A stretch of DNA of 50,498 nt. Source: Candidatus Thermoflexus sinensis. GTDB taxonomy: Bacteria; Chloroflexota; Anaerolineae; Thermoflexales; Thermoflexaceae. Below, one piece after another: positions 35,890 to 43,871 of this stretch; the first letter of the stretch is position 1; every line of letters begins with the position of its first letter. The translations under genes and the position numbers were made by a program. Below the pieces are notes generated by a model. The model searched no databases and had not been told where the DNA came from. It saw only the letters and a program-made list of their open reading frames with translations. The stretch is taken from assembly GCA_016842045.1 (NCBI GenBank), contig JAEVEY010000132.1, positions 1 through 50,498 of the forward strand, in the 5' to 3' direction.

Positions 35890-35969
35890 GCGAGGGTCGG
35901 CGTAACGATTCAACCTGGCCCCATTCGGTTCAGAGCTTTTGCGAAGAAGTGGAAGGGCCCATCCTTGAT

Positions 35970-36006
35970 CCCCCTCCCCACAGCCTAAAAGGCTGTGGGG
36001 AGGGGG
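35970..36006 (+). terminator. Hairpin terminator after glgP
   Basis: Perfect 16-bp stem CCCCCTCCCCACAGCC/GGCTGTGGGGAGGGGG with loop TAAAA. It shares its outer words with intergenic hairpins at 4062, 18623, 39323 and 39409, while the inner bases vary in a paired way. Confidence 0.55.
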
Positions 36007-36050
36007 AATGAAAAAGATTTAAAGCCCCCAGGAGAAAATCTGCGTGAAAC
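36007..36050. repeat. Right arm of an A-family element
   Basis: AAAGCCCCCAGGAGAAAATC followed by TGCGT is the reverse complement of the A1 left arm (ACGCAG..TTTTCTCCTGGGGG) with few changes. With the hairpin at 35970 it forms a partial copy; a matching left end is not clear. Confidence 0.45.
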
Positions 36051-36197
36051 GCCCATGCTGGACGGGGCCATCGAAGGCACCCCGGCCCGTCCCCACATTA
36101 CCCGGATGAGGGCATCGACGAGTTTGCTCGGTGTAAGAAAGACGAGCTTCGCGCTATCATAGGGATATGGGGACCTTTTTCGTGAAGGAGGACATCG

Positions 36198-38642
36198 ATG
36201 GCTCGCTCCCTTCCGCCTGAGGCGCTGCGTCGCACCGTGGATTCGCATACGCTGCCCGTGCGCTCCACGGAGGAGCTTCCACCTCTCGCCGGCCTGATCG
36301 GGCAGCCCCGGGCTGTGGCTGCCCTCGAGTTCGGCCTCGACATCCCCGACCAGGGCTTCAACATCTATGTGGCGGGTCCCCCAGGCGTCGGCCGGATGAC
36401 CGGCGTTCAGATGTTCCTGGAAGCGCGGGCCAAAGCCCAACCCACACCTCCCGACTGGTGTTATGTGTATAACTTCCAGGATCCCTCACGTCCCCGCGCG
36501 CTCCGCCTGCCCCCCGGGAAAGGCCGTGAGCTGCGCCGGGATATGCAACGGCTCATCGAGGGGATCCGCCGTGAGATCCCCCGCATGTTCGAGAGCAAAG
36601 AGTATAACGCCCGCCGCGAGGCGATCCTGAAGGAAATCAACCAGCAGCGCGAGGAGATTCTCCAGCAGCTGAACCAGCGCGCCAGGGCTCAGGAGATGAT
36701 GGTGGAAGTGACCCCCATGGGGATCGCCGTGATCCCCCTCCTGGGCGGCCGCCCCATTACGGACCAGCAGTTCGCCGCCCTCCCCCCTGCCATGCAGGAG
36801 CTGCTCCGCCGGCGCCGGGAGGCCTTTGAGGAAGAGGTAAAACGGGCCATCAAGGAGATCCGCCAGCTGGAACGGATGGCCCAGGAGCGGCTGCGCCAGC
36901 TGAACCGGGAGGTCGCCCTCTTCGTCGTGGAAGGGCTGATGGACGATCTCTTCGAGAAATATCAGGATCTCCCGGAGGTGCTTGCCTACCTCCAGGCCGT
37001 CCGGGATGACATTGTGGAGAATGTGGATCAATTCCGGGGTCGGGAGGAGGGCCAGGCCCTCCCCTTCCCGCTCCCCCTGCCGGCTTTCGCGGATCTGGCG
37101 CTGCGCAAATACACGGTGAACGTCCTGGTGGATAACGCGGAGCAGCAGGGCGCGCCCGTGATCATTGAATGGAACCCGACCTTCCCCAACGTCTTCGGCC
37201 GCCTGGAGAAGGAGAGCCTGTTAGGGGTGCTGCACACGGATTTCACGCTGATCCGCGCCGGGGCTCTTCATCGGGCCAACGGCGGTTACCTGGTCATGCC
37301 GGTGGAGGGCGTGCTTCTCAACCCCTTCGTCTGGGAAGGCCTGAAGCGCACCCTGCGCCAGCGGGCCATCGAGATCGAGGAACCCGGGGAACGTGTGGGC
37401 CTGCTCACCACCCGCACCCTGGATCCAGAGCCGATCCCCCTGAATGCGAAGGTCATCCTCATCGGCAGCCCTCTGCTCTACTACCTGCTGTATCTCTACG
37501 ATGAGGAGTTCAGCGAGCTCTTCAAGGTGAAGGCGGATTTCGATATCGAGATGCCATGGGATGAGAATGGGATGCGGGATTATATCGCCCTGATCGGCAC
37601 CCTGTGTCGGAAGGAAGGGCTATGCCATCTGGACGCGGGAGCGGTGGCCCGGGTCATCGAATATGGTGGCCGGCTGGCGGAAGATCAGACCCGGCTCTCC
37701 ACCCGGTTCGCCGAGATCGCCGATCTGGTGCGGGAGGCAAACTTCTGGGCCCGTAAGGCCGGTTCCCCCATCGTGACCGCTGAACACGTCCGGCAGGCTC
37801 TGGAAGCCAAGATCTATCGCTCGAACCTCATCGAGGAGCGCATCCGGCAGCTGATCGCGGAGGGCACCCTGCTGATCGATGTGGAGGGGTCCAGGGTCGG
37901 GCAGGTCAACGGCCTCTCCGTCCTTGACCTCGGAGATTACCGCTTCGGACGGCCGAACCGGATCACCGCGACCATCGCCCTGGGCCGGGAAGGGGTGATC
38001 GACATCGAACGGGAAGCTCGCCTGGGAGGGCCGATCCACACCAAAGGAGTGCTGATCCTGAGCGGCTACCTGGCCGCCAAATACGCCCAGGATAAGCCGC
38101 TGACCCTGTCCGCCCGGCTGGTCTTCGAGCAGTCTTACTCCGGGGTGGAGGGGGATAGCGCCTCCTGCGCGGAGCTCTGTGCGCTGCTCTCCGCTCTGGC
38201 GGACGTTCCCATTCGCCAGGGGATCGCCATCACTGGCTCCATCAACCAGAAGGGGGAGCTGCAGGCCATTGGGGGGGTCAACGAGAAGATCGAGGGCTTT
38301 TACTACACGTGCAAGGTGAAAGGGCTCACCGGCGAGCAGGGCGTGATCATCCCCGAGGCCAACGTCCGCAACCTGATGCTCCGGGAGGAAGTGGTGGAAG
38401 CCGTCCGCGAGGGGAAGTTCCACATCTGGTCGGCCCGCACCGTGGATGAAGCCATCGAGATCCTGACCGGGGTGCCCGCGGGGGAGCGAGGGCCGGACGG
38501 GAAATACCCGGAGGGGACGATCAACGCGCGGGTGGATCAGCGGCTGCGGGAGATGGCCGAAACCCTGCAGCGCTTCGGCCGCGAGGAGCGCCCGGAGCGC
38601 ACAGAGGCCGAGGCCCGGAAAAACGAGGAGGGATCCCGGTAG
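36198..38642 (+). CDS. Lon-like AAA+ protease (LonB/YcbZ-type, AAA_32 family)
   Basis: 814 residues. An N-terminal ATPase-like domain has a degenerate Walker A (GPPGVGRM from Gly60, with Arg66 in place of Lys). A long insert with coiled coil (about 130-250) follows, then a second nucleotide-binding half (ANGGYLVMPVEGVLLNPFVW). The C-terminal Lon peptidase domain has Ser654 in EGDSASCAEL and Lys697 in GGVNEKIEGFY, the same 43-residue spacing as in Lon. The EGDSAS form is that of LonB-type rather than LonA-type proteases. Substrates of this family are poorly known. ATG 36198 has AGGAGG six bases upstream. A Lys/Glu/Arg-rich tail follows residue 770. Confidence 0.9.
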   Translation: MARSLPPEALRRTVDSHTLPVRSTEELPPLAGLIGQPRAVAALEFGLDIPDQGFNIYVAGPPGVGRMTGVQMFLEARAKAQPTPPDWCYVYNFQDPSRPRALRLPPGKGRELRRDMQRLIEGIRREIPRMFESKEYNARREAILKEINQQREEILQQLNQRARAQEMMVEVTPMGIAVIPLLGGRPITDQQFAALPPAMQELLRRRREAFEEEVKRAIKEIRQLERMAQERLRQLNREVALFVVEGLMDDLFEKYQDLPEVLAYLQAVRDDIVENVDQFRGREEGQALPFPLPLPAFADLALRKYTVNVLVDNAEQQGAPVIIEWNPTFPNVFGRLEKESLLGVLHTDFTLIRAGALHRANGGYLVMPVEGVLLNPFVWEGLKRTLRQRAIEIEEPGERVGLLTTRTLDPEPIPLNAKVILIGSPLLYYLLYLYDEEFSELFKVKADFDIEMPWDENGMRDYIALIGTLCRKEGLCHLDAGAVARVIEYGGRLAEDQTRLSTRFAEIADLVREANFWARKAGSPIVTAEHVRQALEAKIYRSNLIEERIRQLIAEGTLLIDVEGSRVGQVNGLSVLDLGDYRFGRPNRITATIALGREGVIDIEREARLGGPIHTKGVLILSGYLAAKYAQDKPLTLSARLVFEQSYSGVEGDSASCAELCALLSALADVPIRQGIAITGSINQKGELQAIGGVNEKIEGFYYTCKVKGLTGEQGVIIPEANVRNLMLREEVVEAVREGKFHIWSARTVDEAIEILTGVPAGERGPDGKYPEGTINARVDQRLREMAETLQRFGREERPERTEAEARKNEEGSR

Positions 38643-38645
38643 GGG

Positions 38646-38689
38646 CGAGGCATGTAGGGGCGAGGCATGCCTCGCCCCTACATGCCTCG
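38646..38689. repeat. 44-bp perfect palindrome
   Basis: Twenty-two bases starting CGAGGCATGTAGGGGCGAGG followed by their exact reverse complement, 3 bp after the Lon-like stop codon. It contains two nested copies of the word GAGGCATG. The centre word GAGGCATGCCTCGCCCCTAC is also at 26076-26095. Confidence 0.85.
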
Positions 38690-38839
38690 GCGCGCCTTGG
38701 GGTGCGCTCTCTGAAAACGGTGAGGCGCCTGATAAACGCCTTTCGGAGGGCAGGTCGAGCGGCCCGCTGTTTTCGGCGCATCGGGAGAGACACCCTCCGA
38801 TCTGGACATGCCCTCCTCAAGGCAAACGAGGGAGACCCC

Positions 38840-39319
38840 ATGAATAAAGCCATGCTGATCCAGCGGATCCAGGAAGAACGAGAGCGCCTTCTCCAGGCCC
38901 TGGAAGGGCTCACCCCCGAGGAGATGACCCGGGAGCCGGTTTTCGGGGAGTGGACCGTCAAGGACATCCTGGCCCACATCGCCGTGTGGCAGGGGCGTCT
39001 GATCACCACTCTCTTTCAGCTGGAACAGGGGCGACACCCTAAAGATCTGACGCTCTCCGAAGCGGAGGTGAACGCCCTGAACGAGCGCTTTTATCGAGAG
39101 CAGAAGGATCGCCCGCTGGAGCGCGTGCTGGCCGATTTCCACGGAACCTATGAGCAACTACTGAAGCGCCTGGAGCGCTTCTCAAATGAGGATCTCACCC
39201 AGCCCGGTCGGTTCCCGGGCCTCCCGGAACCGCTCTGGAAGCTCATCGCCGCGGACACCTTCGAACACGATGCAGAGCACCGCGCGGATATCGAGCGCTG
39301 GCGGGAGCGCAAAACGTAA
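38840..39319 (+). CDS. DinB/ClbS-like four-helix-bundle protein
   Basis: 159 residues of the DinB_2/ClbS (DfsB) superfamily, metal-binding four-helix proteins of mostly unknown function; ClbS is a cyclopropane hydrolase. Visible are the first helix with MLIQRIQEERERLLQALEGL, EWTVKDILAHIAVWQGR with the conserved Trp and His, and the C-terminal DAEHRADIERWRER. The ATG at 38840 follows GGGAG; sequence upstream in frame has no family similarity. It lies downstream of the Lon-like gene with a 197-bp gap containing the palindrome. Confidence 0.8.
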   Translation: MNKAMLIQRIQEERERLLQALEGLTPEEMTREPVFGEWTVKDILAHIAVWQGRLITTLFQLEQGRHPKDLTLSEAEVNALNERFYREQKDRPLERVLADFHGTYEQLLKRLERFSNEDLTQPGRFPGLPEPLWKLIAADTFEHDAEHRADIERWRERKT

Positions 39320-39322
39320 TTC

Positions 39323-39357
39323 CCCCTCCCCGCAGCCCCAAAGGCCGCGGGGAGGGG
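39323..39357 (+). terminator. Hairpin after the DinB-like gene
   Basis: CCCCTCCCCGCAGCC/GGCCGCGGGGAGGGG with one mismatch and a CCAAA-type loop; another member of the hairpin-core family. Confidence 0.45.
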
Positions 39358-39368
39358 TGTTATTTTAG

Positions 39369-39510
39369 TAGGACTTCCGCAGTTCGTTTCCCATGGGGGC
39401 AAGAATTTTTCTCCCCCCTCCCCACGGCCCTTTGGGCCGTGGGGAGGGGGGAGAAAGGAGGGTGGGGCCATTCCGTTCCACCTTTAGAGCTTTCAACTGC
39501 GTAACTCCTA
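39369..39510. mobile_element. MITE-like inverted-repeat element, copy A2, with target duplication
   Basis: 142 bp. Ends TAGGACTTCCGCAGTT (39369-39384) and AACTGCGTAACTCCTA (39495-39510) pair at 14 of 16 bases. It is flanked by perfect 5-bp direct repeats TTTAG (39364-39368 and 39511-39515), the best evidence for transposition in this window. The core hairpin (about 39409-39445) and GGTGGGGCCATTC match A1. The right duplication overlaps the pncB stop codon. Confidence 0.85.
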
Positions 39511-39511
39511 T

Positions 39512-40870
39512 TTAGCTTTCCCCTAATTCCCCTCGTCGAGTGGCCAGGGTGTTGGCCAGGGCCTCCAGGGCGGGGCTGAGGCGAACCGGGTAGCGTGGGG
39601 CGTCCCGAAGCGCCTTGTAAGGCTCCGGCAACTGCTGGAACCCCTTCTGAAACCGCTCGCGGATCTCTCCCAGGGTGGGATGGGGCCGAAGCACGCGCCC
39701 GCCTTCCATGACCTTCTCCAGGAGCGGAACGCCGCCTGCTATATGCTCTTCCCGAAGGGCCAGGATGTCCTCCCGCATCTGCCCGGCCTCATCGTAGAAC
39801 CGGAAGACCTGTTTCGGGCTGGGGAGGGAGGCCTTGCCGGGACTCAGTTTCAACGCCGGGCGACCCTCATAAGCCACCAGCTTGTAAGCCATATCCAGCC
39901 ACGGCCAGTCCTCCGAAACCCCCATCCGGGTCCCTACCCCGAAGGCATCGATGGGCGCGCCAGCGCGGACCAGCTCATCGATGCGATACTCGTCCAGCCC
40001 TCCACTGGCCAGGATCCGCACCTCGGGAAGCCCCGCCTCATCCAGGATGCGGCGCACCTCGCGGCTGAGCGTGAGCAGATCCCCGCTGTCCAGGCGGACG
40101 CCAATCAGGCGCCGGCCCCTCTGTTTCAGCTCCAGAGCCACCTCTGCGGCCCGCCGGGCGCCCTCCAGGGTGTCATAGGTATCGATCAGGAAGATGGAGC
40201 GCTCGGGGAACGTCTCCGCGAAGGCCCGGAAGGCTTCTTTTTCGTCCGAAAAGGCCATGATGAACGAATGGGCCATCGTCCCGGTGATCGGGATGCCATA
40301 AAGCTTGCCGGCGAGAACATTGCTGGTGGCCTGGAATCCGACCATATAGGAGCAACGGGCCACTTTCAGTCCGGCGTCGATCCCATGGGTCCGGCGCAGA
40401 GCGAAATCCACCACGCCGCGACCTCGGGCGGCGACCATGCACCGGGCTGCTTTGGTGGCAATCATCGTCTGCAGATGGATTTGATTGATCACGTAGGTCT
40501 CCGCAATCTGGGCCTGGATGATCGGGGCGGTGATCTCCAGGATGGGCTCGTTCGCAAACACCAGCGTCCCCTCAGGGACCGCCCACACATCTCCGGTGAA
40601 GCGAAGGGTGGCGAGGTAATCCAGGAAGGGACGGGAGAAAATCCCGGTGGATTCGAGATAAGCCAGGGCCTCAGGGGAGAAATGGAAATCCTCCAGAAAG
40701 CGGAGCACGTCCTCCAGCCCGGCGGCCACCAGAAATCCGCGCTCGGAGGGAAGATCCCGCACGAACAGGCTGAACGTGGCCTGTCCCGTGACGCCATGAG
40801 CCCAGTAGGCCTGGGCCATGGTCAGCTCATAGAGATCCGTGATCAGGATACGATCTTCCGGCTTCACCAT
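39512..40870 (-). CDS. pncB: Nicotinate phosphoribosyltransferase
   Basis: Converts nicotinate and PRPP to nicotinate mononucleotide in NAD salvage. 452 residues. The opening TDLYELTMAQAYWAHG is diagnostic. Also present are the HGIDAGLKVARCSYMVGFQA segment, the conserved GTMAHSFIMAFSDEKEAF, LIDTYDTLEGARRA, GVRLDSGDL and a PRPP/phosphate-binding ILASGGLDEYRI with GVGTRMGVS. ATG 40870 has GGAG six bases upstream. The stop codon lies inside the 5-bp target duplication of the A2 element, so the element sits immediately after the gene without damaging it. Confidence 0.95.
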   Translation of the reverse strand: MVKPEDRILITDLYELTMAQAYWAHGVTGQATFSLFVRDLPSERGFLVAAGLEDVLRFLEDFHFSPEALAYLESTGIFSRPFLDYLATLRFTGDVWAVPEGTLVFANEPILEITAPIIQAQIAETYVINQIHLQTMIATKAARCMVAARGRGVVDFALRRTHGIDAGLKVARCSYMVGFQATSNVLAGKLYGIPITGTMAHSFIMAFSDEKEAFRAFAETFPERSIFLIDTYDTLEGARRAAEVALELKQRGRRLIGVRLDSGDLLTLSREVRRILDEAGLPEVRILASGGLDEYRIDELVRAGAPIDAFGVGTRMGVSEDWPWLDMAYKLVAYEGRPALKLSPGKASLPSPKQVFRFYDEAGQMREDILALREEHIAGGVPLLEKVMEGGRVLRPHPTLGEIRERFQKGFQQLPEPYKALRDAPRYPVRLSPALEALANTLATRRGELGES

Positions 40871-40918
40871 CGCAGGCTCCAGTTCCTGATGGTTGTCCCG
40901 AGCTTGTGGAAATTAGAT

Positions 40919-40964
40919 TTTCTGTGAGAGGTGGGCTACGTACGCAGCCCACCCCTCACAGAAA
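40919..40964 (-). terminator. Terminator of the serine operon
   Basis: Long hairpin downstream of serA: TTTCTGTGAG plus GGTGGGCT pair with AGCCCACC plus CTCACAGAAA around loop ACGTACGC, with one A-C mismatch. On the minus strand it runs into AAAATCTAATTT. Confidence 0.65.
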
Positions 40965-41012
40965 TCCCACAAATCAAAAGGGGAAGGGATCCGATAAGCG
41001 ACCGCATCACTA

Positions 41013-42617
41013 TTAATTTTCCGGCAGAAAGGCCTGGCGCACGTCCTCAATCTCCGGCATCGCCCGCAGGGCTTCAAGAACCTCAGACGGAACGGGGCTA
41101 TCCAGATTAATAAACGAGAGGGCCGTGCCGCCCGGCCGATCCCGCCCCAGGCGCCATTCCGCGATGTTGATCCCGTGCTGCCCCAAAAGGGTCCCCACGC
41201 GGCCGATCACCCCCGGCACATCCCGGCTGCGCATGACCAGCACGGCTCCGCGAGGCAGGGCCTCCATCGGGAAATCGTTCACCTGGACGATGCGGGGCTC
41301 CCCCGCGAACAGCGCGCCCACAACTAATCGGGTCTCCTTGGTGGAAACGACCCGACAGGCGATGGCCTGCGCGTAAGCCCCCAGGATCGGCTGGGACGCC
41401 TCCGTGATCTGGAGCCCGCGCTCCTGGGCCAGCACAGGGGCATTGACGAAAGTGACTTCATCGCCCAGGATCGGCGTGAGGAGACCTTTCAGGAGCGCCA
41501 CCCCAATCGGACGAAGAACCGCTCGTAGTTCCTCTCCACGCACGTCGAGCTCGGCCCGGTAGATACGTCCGCGGATGAGTTGCATCTGCAAACGGCCGAT
41601 CACCTCCGCGAGACGAATGAACGGGGCCATGGCCCGATAATCGGCCCCTTCGGGAAAGGGCAGGTTCACCACATTCCGGTAATCCCGTCCGCGCAGGGCG
41701 TCCAGCACCTGCTGCACGATTTGACGGCTGATCAGACGCTGGGCCTCGCGGGTGCTGCCTCCCAGGTGAGGCACCGCCACCACCCGTTCGTGGGCGATCA
41801 GCGCCTGCAGGGTCAGGGAGCGGGGCGGCTCCTCGCTGAAGGTATCCAGAGCGGCTCCGGCCACCCGACCGCTGTTCAGGGCCTCCAGGAGAGCCTCCTC
41901 GTCCACCACGGCACCCCGGGCCGTGTTCACCAGATAGACCCCCGGTTTCATTTTCTCAAAAGCCTGGCGGTTGATCAGACGATAGGTTTCACGGGTCAGG
42001 GGGACATGGAGACTGATCACATCCGCCCGGGCGAAGAGCTCTTCCAGATCCGGGACCAGCTCAATCTGCAGTGCGGCAGCCCGTTCCTCCGGGATATAGG
42101 GATCGAAAGCGATCACGTGCATCTCGAAGGCCCGGGCCCGGCGGGCCACCTCCACCCCAATCCGGCCCAGGCCCACCAGGCCCAGCGTTTTGCCCGCAAG
42201 TTGGGTGCCGACAAACCGCTCCCGCTCCCAGTGCCCTTCCCGCAACGAGAGCCAAGCCGGCGGGATCTTCCGCAGAAGAGCCAGGAGCAGGGCGAATGTA
42301 TGCTCGGCCACGGCGATCGTGCTGGCCCCCGGGGTGTTCATCACCAGGATCCCCCGCCGGGTGGCCACCTCCAGGTCGATGTTGTCCACTCCGATGCCCG
42401 CGCGGGCGATCACCCGCAGCCGCTTCGCATGCTCCAGCACCCCTGCATCCAGCCGCACCCCGCTGCGCACGATCAGGGCATCGCACGTTCGGACCAGCTC
42501 GCGCAGCGTCTCGGGCGAGGGACGCCGGACCTCCACCACCTCTACCTCGGGATCCCCCCGCAGCAACGCGAGCCCTTCTTCATCCAGGGGGTCTGTCAAC
42601 CCGATGCGCCAGGCCAT
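41013..42617 (-). CDS. serA: D-3-phosphoglycerate dehydrogenase
   Basis: First enzyme of serine biosynthesis (3-phosphoglycerate to 3-phosphohydroxypyruvate, NAD-linked). 534 residues, the long form with an extra ASB domain and a C-terminal ACT domain. Visible are the substrate-binding ARAGIGVDNIDLEVATRRGI, the Rossmann motif LGLVGLGRIGVEVARRA, the catalytic Arg region LVNTARGAVVDEEAL, the His motif VPHLGGSTREAQ, and the ACT domain AVLVMRSRDVPGVIGRVGTL, which in homologues senses serine. ATG 42617 has GGAGG seven bases upstream. It follows the aminotransferase and SerB genes on the same strand. Confidence 0.96.
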   Translation of the reverse strand: MAWRIGLTDPLDEEGLALLRGDPEVEVVEVRRPSPETLRELVRTCDALIVRSGVRLDAGVLEHAKRLRVIARAGIGVDNIDLEVATRRGILVMNTPGASTIAVAEHTFALLLALLRKIPPAWLSLREGHWERERFVGTQLAGKTLGLVGLGRIGVEVARRARAFEMHVIAFDPYIPEERAAALQIELVPDLEELFARADVISLHVPLTRETYRLINRQAFEKMKPGVYLVNTARGAVVDEEALLEALNSGRVAGAALDTFSEEPPRSLTLQALIAHERVVAVPHLGGSTREAQRLISRQIVQQVLDALRGRDYRNVVNLPFPEGADYRAMAPFIRLAEVIGRLQMQLIRGRIYRAELDVRGEELRAVLRPIGVALLKGLLTPILGDEVTFVNAPVLAQERGLQITEASQPILGAYAQAIACRVVSTKETRLVVGALFAGEPRIVQVNDFPMEALPRGAVLVMRSRDVPGVIGRVGTLLGQHGINIAEWRLGRDRPGGTALSFINLDSPVPSEVLEALRAMPEIEDVRQAFLPEN

Positions 42618-42637
42618 TCACGAGCCTCCCTTGCCAA

Positions 42638-42731
42638 TAGGACTTACGCAGTTGACCTCTGGCGAAGAGGAGTTGCGGAGCCCTTCCCCTTTATCCTCTC
42701 CCCGCAGCCCTTCGGTGGCGGGGGGATAAAG
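42638..42731. repeat. A-family end and hairpin inside the serine operon
   Basis: TAGGACTTACGCAGTT (42638-42653) is the family terminus. It is followed by GACCTCTGGCGAAG as at 4175 and by a hairpin CTTTATCC..CCCCGC/GCGGGGGGATAAAG (42689-42731). It separates serA from the aminotransferase gene. Confidence 0.6.
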
Positions 42732-42740
42732 CTTATTACC

Positions 42741-43823
42741 TCATCCGTGGGCGGCGAGCCATTCCTCCATATCCGCCAGCAGTTCTTCGATATGATGAGG
42801 CTGGATTTCCCCCATATGAGCGATGCGGAACGTTTTCCCTTTCAATGGACCATAACCGGAGGAGATCACCTTTCCGCGGGCCCGCAGGAATTCGTTCAAC
42901 GCCCCCACGTCGATGCCCCGGGTATTGGCCACACAGGTCAGCGTCCATGAGCGATAGCCATCCTCAGCGAAAAGGCCAAAGCGTTCCATCGCCCAGGCCT
43001 GGACGCGCTCCGCCATCCGGCGGTGGCGCTCCCAGCGGGCTTCCAGCCCCTCCTCCAGGATGCGGGCGAACTGGAGATCAGCCGCGTAGAGCAGGGAGAT
43101 GGCCGGCGTGGCCGGCGTCTCTCCGCGGTCGGCATAGCGGGCCAGGGTGAGCAGGTCGAAGTAATAGCCCCGGTGAGGGACCTCCTTCGCCTTCTCCATC
43201 GCCCGTTCGGAGACCGCACAGAAGGCCAGCCCGGGGGGCAGGGCCAGGCATTTCTGGGAAGAGGTGAGCACGAAATCCAGCCCCCAGGCGTCCGTCTCCA
43301 GCGGGGCACCTCCCAGAGAGGAGACCGCATCCACCAGGATCAATGCCTCCGGGAAGGCCTGGCGCACTGCGGCGGCGATCTCCCGGAGCGGGTTCATCAC
43401 CCCCGTAGAGGTTTCGTTGTGCACAATGGTGATAGCCTCAACATCCCGATGGTCCTCCAGCGCCTCCACCACCCGTTCCGGGGTTATGCCTTTTCCCCAT
43501 TCGATGAAGACCGGGATTGCTTCCTTGCCATTGGCCAGGGCGACCTGATACCAGCGTTCCCCGAAGGCGCCGTTGATCAGGCAGAGGACTTTCCGGTGTA
43601 CCAGGTTGCGCACGGCGGCCTCCCACAGGCCGGTGCCCGAAGCGGCGACGAAGAAAACGCGGCCGCGGGTGCGGAAGATGGCCTGCAGACGGGGGAGGAT
43701 CCGCTCGAAGAGAGCCGTGAACTCGCGGCTCCGGTGGCCAATCATCGGCCGGGCCTGAGCCTGTGCGATCTCCTCCGGAACATAGGTCGGGCCTGGGATG
43801 AATAGCATGGGAACTTTCTCCAT
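42741..43823 (-). CDS. Class V aminotransferase (AGXT-type), probable phosphoserine aminotransferase
   Basis: PLP enzyme of 360 residues, similar to alanine-glyoxylate/serine-pyruvate aminotransferases. It begins LFIPGPTYVPEEIAQAQARP MIGHRS, the family's GPT motif. It has AASGTGLWEAAVRNL at the phosphate-binding turn, VHNETSTGVMNPL, the PLP-aspartate DAVSSLGG, and the Schiff-base Lys191 in LTSSQKCLALPPGLA. Placement between SerB and SerA, in biosynthetic order, argues that it transaminates 3-phosphohydroxypyruvate (inference); glyoxylate or pyruvate as acceptor remains possible. ATG 43823 has AGGAGG six bases upstream. Confidence 0.9.
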   Translation of the reverse strand: MEKVPMLFIPGPTYVPEEIAQAQARPMIGHRSREFTALFERILPRLQAIFRTRGRVFFVAASGTGLWEAAVRNLVHRKVLCLINGAFGERWYQVALANGKEAIPVFIEWGKGITPERVVEALEDHRDVEAITIVHNETSTGVMNPLREIAAAVRQAFPEALILVDAVSSLGGAPLETDAWGLDFVLTSSQKCLALPPGLAFCAVSERAMEKAKEVPHRGYYFDLLTLARYADRGETPATPAISLLYAADLQFARILEEGLEARWERHRRMAERVQAWAMERFGLFAEDGYRSWTLTCVANTRGIDVGALNEFLRARGKVISSGYGPLKGKTFRIAHMGEIQPHHIEELLADMEEWLAAHG

Positions 43824-43871
43824 CGTGTACCTCCTCCAAAGTTCAGGGGAGATCTGGGAAGGCCAGTGGCC

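Noticed and set aside
41580-42950. 456-residue plus-strand frame across serA and the aminotransferase gene
   Set aside because: It is antisense to two strongly supported enzymes and its translation is His/Gln/Pro-rich noise.
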